20,294 bases of DNA from Betaproteobacteria bacterium (GTDB lineage: Bacteria > Pseudomonadota > Gammaproteobacteria > Burkholderiales > SG8-39), in assembly GCA_009693345.1 (NCBI GenBank), contig SHXL01000021.1, positions 1-20,294 of the forward strand, read 5' to 3'. The position numbers were made by a program, and so were the translations under genes. Within the stretch, counting starts at the first letter, position 1. Each line of letters opens with the position of its first letter. This document shows positions 7,966-13,916 of this stretch, in pieces. Below the pieces are notes generated by a model. It was given only the letters and a program-made list of their open reading frames with translations. It was not told where the DNA came from and did no database searches.

Positions 7966-8426
7966 TTCCTGCGTTTCTTGGTTTTTACTTCCTGCACCGC
8001 TTCGCGGAAATCGTCCGGGGACTCGAAGCTGCGGTACACGGATGCGAAGCGGATGTAGCCGATCTTGTCGAGCCTGGCGAGCTCGCGCATCACCAGGTCG
8101 CCGATGCGGCTGGTGGGAATCTCACGCTCACCGAGCGCGCGCAGCTTTTCCTCGATCCGGTCGACCGCGGCGTCCACGTCCTTGGTCGCCACCGGGCGCT
8201 TGCGCAGCGCGAGCGTCATGCTGCCGACCAGCTTGTTGCGGTCGAAATCGGTGCGGCTGCCGCCCTTCTTCACCAGCCGAGGCATGCGCAATTCGACCCG
8301 TTCGTAGGTGGTGAACCGCTTGTCGCACTTCGGGCACTTGCGCCGCCGCCGGATGACATTGGTGCCCTCGTTGGAGCGCGTGTCCACCACCTGGGTGTCG
8401 TCGCCGGAACAGAAGGGGCAGCGCAT
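7962..8426 (-). CDS. nrdR: Transcriptional repressor NrdR
   Basis: Represses ribonucleotide reductase operons in response to adenine nucleotides. The N-terminal zinc ribbon is complete (CPFC at 3-6, CPKC at 31-34) with the signature DTRSNEGTNVIRRRRKC. An ATP-cone domain follows, from about residue 49 (RMPRLVKKGGSRTDFDRNKL) to about 139. Length 154 is typical. It sits nine bases downstream of glyA and overlaps ribD by four bases; glyA-nrdR-ribD is a common arrangement in proteobacteria. The Lys/Arg-rich tail (KTKKRRK) is a normal variable end. No NrdR box pair was recognised in this window. Confidence 0.97.
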   Translation of the reverse strand: MRCPFCSGDDTQVVDTRSNEGTNVIRRRRKCPKCDKRFTTYERVELRMPRLVKKGGSRTDFDRNKLVGSMTLALRKRPVATKDVDAAVDRIEEKLRALGEREIPTSRIGDLVMRELARLDKIGYIRFASVYRSFESPDDFREAVQEVKTKKRRK

Positions 8427-8435
8427 CGCGTACGT

Positions 8436-9677
8436 TCAGACGTAGACCGGAAACCTGGCGCACATCGCCTTGATCTCCCGGGTGACGCGCTCGCGCGTCG
8501 GGTCGCCGTTCGGATCTTCGAGCACGTCGGCGATCAACTGCGAGAGCTTGTCCGCCTCGGCCGGGCCAAAGCCGCGCGTGGTCATCGCCGGCGAGCCGAT
8601 GCGGATGCCCGAGGTGACCGCCGGCTTCTGCGGATCGTTCGGAATGGCGTTCTTGTTCACCGTCATGTGGGCGCGGCCGAGCGCGTCCTCCGCGTCCTTG
8701 CCGGTGACGTTCTTCGCCCGCAGGTCGACGAGGAACATGTGGCAGTCGGTGCCGCCGGAGACGATGCGCAGGCCGCGCTTCGCGAGCGCCGCCGCCATGA
8801 CGCGCGCGTTCTCCATGACGCGCGACTGGTACTGCTTGAATTCGGGTTTGAGCGCTTCACCCAGCGCCACCGCCTTGGCGGCGATGACGTGCATCAGCGG
8901 GCCGCCCTGCAGTCCCGGAAAGATCGCCGAATTGACGGCTTTTTCCTGCCCGGCTTTGCCAAGGATCAATCCGCCGCGCGGGCCGCGCAACGTCTTGTGG
9001 GTGGTGGTGGTGACGAAATCGGCGACGCCCACGGGCGTCGGGTAGAGGCCGGTCGCGACCAAGCCGGCATAGTGCGCCATGTCGGACAACAGCAGGGCGC
9101 CGCAGTTGTCGGCGATGGCGCGAAAGCGCTGCCAGTCGATGACGCGCGAGTACGCCGAGGCGCCGGTGACGATTAATTTCGGTTTTTCCCTGAGAGCGGT
9201 TTTCTCCGCGGCCTCGTAGTCGATTTCCTCGTTGCCGTCCAAACCGTACGAAACGACGCGATAGAGCTTGCCGGAAAGGTTCACCGGCGAGCCGTGCGTC
9301 AGGTGGCCTCCCATTGCCAATGACAGGCCGAGGATCGTGTCGCCGGGTTTGAGCGCCGCGGTATACACGGCCTGGTTGGCCTGCGAGCCGGAGTGCGGTT
9401 GGACGTTCGCCCAGGGTGCGGCGAACAGCCGCTTGGCGCGGTCGATCGCGATGGTTTCGGCGATGTCCACGAATTCGCAGCCGCCGTAGTAGCGCTTGCC
9501 CGGATAGCCCTCGGCGTACTTGTTGGTGAGCAGCGAGCCCTGCGCCGCCATCACCGCGGGGCTGGCGTAGTTCTCCGAGGCGATCAGCTCGACGTGGTCT
9601 TCCTGGCGCTGCGCCTCCTGGCGGATGACGTTGCAGATTTCAGGGTCGGCCTGTTCCAGCGTCCGGATGGCGAACAT
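8436..9677 (-). CDS. glyA: Serine hydroxymethyltransferase
   Basis: PLP enzyme interconverting serine and glycine while charging tetrahydrofolate with a one-carbon unit. Length 413 is typical. Visible signatures are ENYASP (35-40), TNKYAEGYPGKRYYGGCE (51-68), SDMAHYAGL (198-206, with the PLP-contacting Asp and His) and the PLP lysine in TTTTHKTLRGPRGG (Lys228). The ATG start at 9677 is sixteen bases from the end of the FHA gene, so any own promoter must lie inside that gene. It belongs to the long minus-strand run; nrdR follows after nine bases. A small AT-rich patch lies at 9171-9190 (KPKLIV). Confidence 0.97.
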   Translation of the reverse strand: MFAIRTLEQADPEICNVIRQEAQRQEDHVELIASENYASPAVMAAQGSLLTNKYAEGYPGKRYYGGCEFVDIAETIAIDRAKRLFAAPWANVQPHSGSQANQAVYTAALKPGDTILGLSLAMGGHLTHGSPVNLSGKLYRVVSYGLDGNEEIDYEAAEKTALREKPKLIVTGASAYSRVIDWQRFRAIADNCGALLLSDMAHYAGLVATGLYPTPVGVADFVTTTTHKTLRGPRGGLILGKAGQEKAVNSAIFPGLQGGPLMHVIAAKAVALGEALKPEFKQYQSRVMENARVMAAALAKRGLRIVSGGTDCHMFLVDLRAKNVTGKDAEDALGRAHMTVNKNAIPNDPQKPAVTSGIRIGSPAMTTRGFGPAEADKLSQLIADVLEDPNGDPTRERVTREIKAMCARFPVYV

Positions 9678-9693
9678 GAAGCGATTTTACCAG

Positions 9694-10062
9694 TCAGGCG
9701 GTTTCCGCCTCGAGGGCGAAGCGCACCGAATGGTCGCCGTGCCTCGCGGCGCTCTTGCCCAGACCGATCCAGCCCCGGCCGCTCAGGATCGTCTCTTCCT
9801 GGCGCAAGCGGCGCTCGGCGGTCTGCTCGTCCGCCAGCAGGAAAGTGCCGTTGCTGGACAGGTCGGTGAGCACGAATTGCCCGTCGCGCGCCTGCACGCG
9901 GGCATGAATCCTGGAGGCAAACAGGCTCACGATCACGATGTCGTTGCTGTCGTCGCGCCCCAGCTGCAACGCCGGGTGGGCGCGGTTGACGACGAAGATA
10001 TTGGCGCGGTAAATCAGCTTCAGCGCCATCTGCGTGTACTGCGCAGGCTGCACGTTTTCCAT
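9694..10062 (-). CDS. Small stand-alone FHA-domain protein
   Basis: A 122-residue protein that is almost entirely one forkhead-associated (FHA) domain, a phosphothreonine-binding module. LGRDDSND (34-41), SRIHARV (50-56) and LSSNGTFL (68-75) are the conserved GR, SxxH and NG elements. The style of the domain (LKLIYRANIF, RQEETILSGRGWIGLG) resembles the C-terminal FHA modules attached to adenylate/guanylate cyclases in betaproteobacteria, but no cyclase domain precedes it here. I chose ATG 10062 because the longer upstream frame only overlaps mocA. No Ser/Thr kinase is visible nearby. It lies 13 bases after mocA and 16 before glyA, so cotranscription is likely; function unknown. Confidence 0.85.
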   Translation of the reverse strand: MENVQPAQYTQMALKLIYRANIFVVNRAHPALQLGRDDSNDIVIVSLFASRIHARVQARDGQFVLTDLSSNGTFLLADEQTAERRLRQEETILSGRGWIGLGKSAARHGDHSVRFALEAETA

Positions 10063-10075
10063 CGGGGTTGCCGGA

Positions 10076-10657
10076 CTATACGACGAGAGGCCGCGAAAGA
10101 TCCCCCGGCGTGTCGATATCCCGGAGTATGCCCGGGTCGCCGACCGGGATCTTGCGCAGGCTGCTCTCGTTCGCGGAAATGATGCTGCGCGCGCCTTCGT
10201 CGCCCTTGAGCGCCTCGAGCTCGCCGCGGAACTTCGCGCCGATGCCCACCGGATGCCCGCGGCGGGCATGGAAATAGGGGGCGGCCAGCGATGCGCCCGC
10301 GGCGAGCGCATCGCGCACCGCGGCGATGGTGCTCCAGCGGATGAACGGCATGTCGGCCAGTGCGATCACGAAACCCCCAGCCTCTCCCGCGGCCCGCACC
10401 GCGCAGGCAAGGCTCGCACCCATGCCCTGTGCGGCGGCGTCGCACACCACCACCCTGCATCCTTCTTTGCGGAAGAGCGCCGAGAGCGCCGCCGCCTCGG
10501 GACGGATCACGACAAGAACGTCTTGTGCAAAAACAGCCTTCAGGTGCCGCGCGGCCTGCACGGCAATCGGAACTTGGTGCGGCAGGGAATGCAGGAGCTT
10601 GTCGGAACCGAACCGCGTCGCCGAACCCGCAGCCAGCAGGATGGCGACGACGTTCAA
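10076..10657 (-). CDS. mocA: MocA-like molybdenum cofactor cytidylyltransferase
   Basis: A nucleotidyltransferase-fold protein of 193 residues. LAAGSATRFGSDK (8-20) is the nucleotide-binding loop, QGMGASL (77-83), ADMP (101-104, metal-binding Asp), RRGHPVGIG (132-140) and DIDTPGDL (180-187) are the MocA/MobA-like signatures. MocA converts Mo-molybdopterin and CTP to molybdopterin cytosine dinucleotide, the cofactor form used by xanthine-oxidase/CO-dehydrogenase-type enzymes such as CoxL in this window. The start is TTG at 10657, overlapping the xdhC stop as TTGA; this keeps the complete nucleotide-binding strand. MobA is less likely because of the xdhC partner and the C-terminal DIDTPGDL form. 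Confidence 0.85.
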   Translation of the reverse strand: MNVVAILLAAGSATRFGSDKLLHSLPHQVPIAVQAARHLKAVFAQDVLVVIRPEAAALSALFRKEGCRVVVCDAAAQGMGASLACAVRAAGEAGGFVIALADMPFIRWSTIAAVRDALAAGASLAAPYFHARRGHPVGIGAKFRGELEALKGDEGARSIISANESSLRKIPVGDPGILRDIDTPGDLSRPLVV

Positions 10658-11685
10658 GTCTGGCGGGATTTAACTTCGGCGGGCGTTACTTCACACGCGG
10701 AGGGAGCGAAGCGGGGGGCAGGTTTCGCCGCCCAGCTCGGTTCGGCCACGCCGTGGCGCACCGCGGTCATCTCGGCGAGGATCGCGACCGCGATCTCCGG
10801 CGGCGTCTTCGAGCCGATGTACAGGCCCACCGGGCCGCGCAGGCGCGCGATCTCGCCCTCCGACAGGTCGAATTCCTTGAGGCGCACGCGGCGCGCGTCG
10901 TTGTTCTTCTTCGAGCCAATGGCGCCGACGTAGAACGCGGGCGACTTGAGCGCTTCCATCAGCGCGAGGTCATCCAGCTTGGGATCGTGCGTCAACGCCA
11001 CCACCGCGCTGTGGCCGTCCAGGTTCGCCGCCGCGATCACGTCGTCGGGCATGCCGCGGTCGAGCGGCACGCCCTTCAGGTCCCAGCCGCCGGCGTATTC
11101 CTCGCGCGGATCGATCACCAGCACGTGATAGTCGAGCATGTGCGCCATCTCGGCAAGGTAGCGCGTGAGCTGCCCGGCGCCGATCAGCACTAGGCGCCAG
11201 CGCGGCCCGTGGACGGTGGTCAGCACCTTGCCGTCGAACGACAGCACGTCCTGCCAGGTGCCGAGCGTCATCGAAACCTTTCCGCTGTCCATCTCCAGCC
11301 GCCGGCTGACCAGTTGCTGCTTCGAGATCGTCTCGAGCAGCTCTCCGAATTTGCTCTTTTCCGTGACCGGCTCCATCACGAGTTCCAGCGTGCCGCCGCA
11401 GGGCAGCCCCCAGCGCGTCGCCTCCTCGTTTGTCACGCCATAGGTGATCAGCTGCGGCCTGTCCTTCGCCACGCCGCCGGCGCGCACCTTGTCGATCAGG
11501 TCGTCCTCCACGCAGCCGCCCGACACCGAACCCACCACCTGGCCGTCGTCGCGGATCACCACCAGCGCGCCCACCGGGCGCGGCGCCGATCCCCAGGTGC
11601 GCACGATGGTGCCGAAAGTGACGCGATGACCCGCCTTGCGCCAGGACTCGGCGCTGCGCAGCACTTCGATGTCGACGCTATCCAA
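10654..11685 (-). CDS. XdhC/CoxI-family molybdenum hydroxylase maturation factor
   Basis: A 343-residue XdhC/CoxI-family protein. In this family the factor binds molybdenum cofactor, promotes its sulfuration and delivers it to the xanthine-oxidase-family apoenzyme. N-terminal domain: TIVRTWGSAPRPVG (26-39), SVSGGCVEDDL (53-63, with the conserved Cys58) and LPCGGTLEL (94-102). C-terminal Rossmann domain: LVLIGAGQLTRYLAEMA (165-181), ALTHDPKLDDLAL (230-242) and FYVGAIGSKK (251-260). The start is TTG at 11685: the only reading that retains the family N-terminus (MDSVDIEVLR), although no clear Shine-Dalgarno is visible. It overlaps the kinase gene end by eight bases and mocA by four. The likely client is coxSLM on the opposite strand (inference). 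Confidence 0.9.
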   Translation of the reverse strand: MDSVDIEVLRSAESWRKAGHRVTFGTIVRTWGSAPRPVGALVVIRDDGQVVGSVSGGCVEDDLIDKVRAGGVAKDRPQLITYGVTNEEATRWGLPCGGTLELVMEPVTEKSKFGELLETISKQQLVSRRLEMDSGKVSMTLGTWQDVLSFDGKVLTTVHGPRWRLVLIGAGQLTRYLAEMAHMLDYHVLVIDPREEYAGGWDLKGVPLDRGMPDDVIAAANLDGHSAVVALTHDPKLDDLALMEALKSPAFYVGAIGSKKNNDARRVRLKEFDLSEGEIARLRGPVGLYIGSKTPPEIAVAILAEMTAVRHGVAEPSWAAKPAPRFAPSACEVTPAEVKSRQT

Positions 11686-13021
11686 GAGGAAATGTTATCC
11701 CAACTTTGCAGCCTGCAGTTGTCCCACCCGCGTCCTCGCCCGTACTGATAATGATTTCGGCGGCATGGGCCAGCGCTATCTCGCGCACGATCGAAAGCCC
11801 GAGGCCGCTGCCGGTGCCTGTAGTGCCCGCCACTCGGTAGAAACGCTCCAGCACCTGCTCGCGCTCGGTCGGCGGAATGCCGGGCCCATCGTCTTCGACT
11901 TCAAGAAAGGCTCTTTCGTTCCGCAATCCTGTCTTCACGGTTACGCGCCCGCCCTGGGGTGTGTACTCGAGCGAGTTGTGAACCAGATTCGCGAGCGCCT
12001 CGCGCAGCAGCAGCGCGTCGCCCGCAACCGGCGCGTCCGACAGCTCGAAGCCGAGGTCGATCTCCTTTGACATCGCCCGGTGCACCCATTCGTCGGCCGC
12101 GTCTTCGACCACCGCGCGCAGGTTGATGCGCTTCGTATCCACGCGGGTGCCGCCGGGCTCGGCACGCGCCAGCGCGAGCAGCTGTTTGGCGAGGCGCGCG
12201 GTGCGAATGGTCGCGCGGTGCACCTGTTCGAGCTGCGCGCGCTGCTCACCGGACACGCCGCGCCCTTGCGCGATTTCCCATTGCGCAAGCGCAATTTCAA
12301 TATGCGCCTGCAGGCCGGCGAGCGGCGTGCGCAGCTGGTGCGCGGCGTTGGCGAGGAAGCGCTGCTGGTTGCGGCTCGACTCCGCGACCTGCCCGAACAG
12401 CAGGTTCAGCGCGCCTACCAGCGGGCGCGCTTCCTCCGGCGCGTGCCCGGGATCGATCGGCCTCAGGTCGCGCGCCGACCGGCTGCGAATTTCGTTCGAC
12501 AACTCCTCCAGGGGCGCGAGGCCGCGCTTGATGCCGAACCAGACGATCGCAAGAGTCGCCAGTGTGATCAGAAATTCGGGCACGAGGCTCGAGAGCACGA
12601 TGTTGCGCGCGAGCATCCGGCGCTTGTTGGTCGTCTCCGAGACCTGCACCGTGCAGGTCTCGCCGCCGCAGGGCACCAGCAGCGCGGCAACCCGGATCTT
12701 CCGGCCGAGATATTCCCCGTCATAGGCGATCACGCCATCCTCGGGCTCCTGCGCTGCGGGGACCGGCGGCAGACCCGGATCGCCGGCGAGCGCCGAACCG
12801 TCGGCCCGCCGTACGCCGTAATAGATGGTGTCGTACTTGTCGGTGCGCAGCACCTGCTCGGCTGCCCCGGGCAGGTCAAAGCTGACCGTGCCGCCCGAAC
12901 TGCGGATGCGCTCGCCAAGCGCGATGCCGACGTCCACCAGCGCCTGATCGTAGGCTTCGCTTGCCGGCTCAAGGGACAAGAAATACGCGCCGACCGCGCC
13001 CGCGACGAGCAGCGTCGCCAC
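11678..13021 (-). CDS. TctE/QseC-like sensor histidine kinase
   Basis: Inner-membrane sensor kinase. Order: first transmembrane segment at the N-terminus (LLVAGAVGAYFLSL), a periplasmic domain of the TctE type (EPASEAYDQALVDVGIALGE) to about residue 138, a second membrane helix (140-165), HAMP, and a HisKA domain with phosphoacceptor His228 (AAHQLRTPLAGLQ). The C-terminal ATPase follows with N box (LANLVHNSLEYTP), G1 (DDGPGIPP) and G2 (GSGLGLSIV). The coordinates use GTG 13021, but the frame is open upstream and the missing basic start (VSSLRVRLLKALLPP) suggests initiation at CTG 13069, six bases after a perfect GGAGG. Two periplasmic Cys (118, 123, in CGGETC) are notable. Its partner regulator is frameshifted. 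Confidence 0.93.
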   Translation of the reverse strand: MATLLVAGAVGAYFLSLEPASEAYDQALVDVGIALGERIRSSGGTVSFDLPGAAEQVLRTDKYDTIYYGVRRADGSALAGDPGLPPVPAAQEPEDGVIAYDGEYLGRKIRVAALLVPCGGETCTVQVSETTNKRRMLARNIVLSSLVPEFLITLATLAIVWFGIKRGLAPLEELSNEIRSRSARDLRPIDPGHAPEEARPLVGALNLLFGQVAESSRNQQRFLANAAHQLRTPLAGLQAHIEIALAQWEIAQGRGVSGEQRAQLEQVHRATIRTARLAKQLLALARAEPGGTRVDTKRINLRAVVEDAADEWVHRAMSKEIDLGFELSDAPVAGDALLLREALANLVHNSLEYTPQGGRVTVKTGLRNERAFLEVEDDGPGIPPTEREQVLERFYRVAGTTGTGSGLGLSIVREIALAHAAEIIISTGEDAGGTTAGCKVGITFPLG

Positions 13022-13058
13022 CGGCGGCAGAAGCGCCTTAAGCAGCCTGACACGCAGG

Positions 13059-13735
13059 CTACTGACCAGCTTTTTCCTCCTTGAATTCTTCCAGCATGTA
13101 GCCGAAGCCGCGCACGGTGCGGATTTTCACGCCCGCGGGGTCGAGCTTGGCGCGCAGGCGCGATACGTAGACCTCGATCGCGTTCGGCGTCAGCTCCTCG
13201 CCCCAGTTCGCCACCGCCTGGATGATGGCGTCCTTGGAGACGATTTTTTCGACGCGCGCGAGCAGCACCTCCAGGACCGCCCATTCGCGCGCCGCGAGAT
13301 CGAGCGTCGCGCGAGCGTGTCGAGCACCAGCGGGCCGTGCACGATCTTCGGCCCGGTCTGCGCCTGCGAGCGGCGCACCAGCGCGCGCACCCGCGCCGCG
13401 AGTTCGGGCATCGCAAACGGCTTCGCCATGTAATCGTCGGCGCCCAGATCAAGGCCGCGCACACGGTCGTCGAGCGCATCGCGCGCCGTAAGCACCAAGA
13501 CCGGGACGCGGTCCTGGGACGCCCGCATCCGCCGCAGCACCTCGAAACCGTCGATGCCCGGAAGTCCGATGTCGAGGATCACCAAGTCGAAGCGCTCCTG
13601 CCGGGCGCCGAGCACCGCATGCTCGCCCGTGGCCATCACGTCCACCGCGTGGCCTTCGCGCTCGAGAATGTGCGCGATCCCGCTCGCCAGCGCCGCGTCG
13701 TCCTCGACAATCAGGATCCTCACCCGGTCAATCAT
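13059..13735 (-). pseudogene. OmpR/TctD-family response regulator, frameshifted between receiver and DNA-binding domains
   Basis: The receiver domain is intact: VRILIVEDDAALASG (acidic pocket), phosphoacceptor Asp55 in LVILDIGLPGIDGFE, TAR (83-85) and Lys105 in DYMAKPF. After PLVLDTLAR the reading frame runs into nonsense (RSISRRANGRSW) and would stop at 13190. The correct continuation, LDLAAREWAVLEVLL then VSKDAIIQAV, ELTPNAIEVYVSRLRAKL and IRTVRGFGYML, is a normal OmpR-type winged helix in another frame ending at 13059. The shift lies at about 13301-13320, beside a 7-bp direct repeat (CGAGCGT). The segment is also several residues shorter than relatives, suggesting a small deletion not divisible by three, or an assembly error. 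The start may be ATG 13735 or GTG 13723 (MRILIVEDD-like). It overlaps the kinase frame. Confidence 0.82.
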
Positions 13736-13752
13736 ACCGTTCCCAAAAGAAG

Positions 13753-13773
13753 GGGCCCGCACGAGGCGGGCCC
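13753..13773 (-). terminator. GC-rich hairpin with U-rich 3' side in the leader of the two-component genes
   Basis: Perfect 8-bp inverted repeat GGGCCCGC / GCGGGCCC with a 5-base loop. Read on the minus strand it is followed by CTTCTTTT and lies about 18 bases before the regulator ATG. It has the form of an intrinsic terminator or attenuator for minus-strand transcription; on the plus strand no T tract follows. It may be a leftover terminator or a leader regulator of the two-component genes. Confidence 0.5.
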
Positions 13774-13830
13774 AAAGACCACGCGGCACGGGGGGAGGAG
13801 GTAGGTCCCCGGCCGTACTGCTGCCTGCAC

Positions 13831-13886
13831 AGCTTGCACGTGCAAACTTGCGAGTCCCTTTCCAAGACCTTGCGCCGAGCTTGCAC
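13831..13886. promoter_or_regulatory. Candidate operator: four CTTGC-type direct repeats
   Basis: In the divergent gap between the two-component genes and the sulfatase gene the nine-base elements AGCTTGCAC, AACTTGCGA, ACCTTGCGC and AGCTTGCAC occur with CTTGC starting at 13833, 13847, 13869 and 13880 (spacing 14, 22 and 11). The first overlaps a perfect 12-bp palindrome TTGCACGTGCAA (13834-13845). OmpR-family regulators commonly bind tandem repeats in 11-bp register, so this may be the autoregulatory site of the adjacent regulator. Seen by eye only. Confidence 0.45.
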
Positions 13887-13916
13887 CAAGCATCGACACG
13901 GACCGTAAAATGAATC

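Noticed and set aside
7956..9176. 406-codon plus-strand frame opposite nrdR and glyA
   Set aside because: Antisense shadow of two highly conserved genes; no recognisable motif.
13831..13886. CRISPR-like array
   Set aside because: The repeats are about 9 bp with unequal 11-22 bp spacing, consistent with protein binding sites and far too short for CRISPR.
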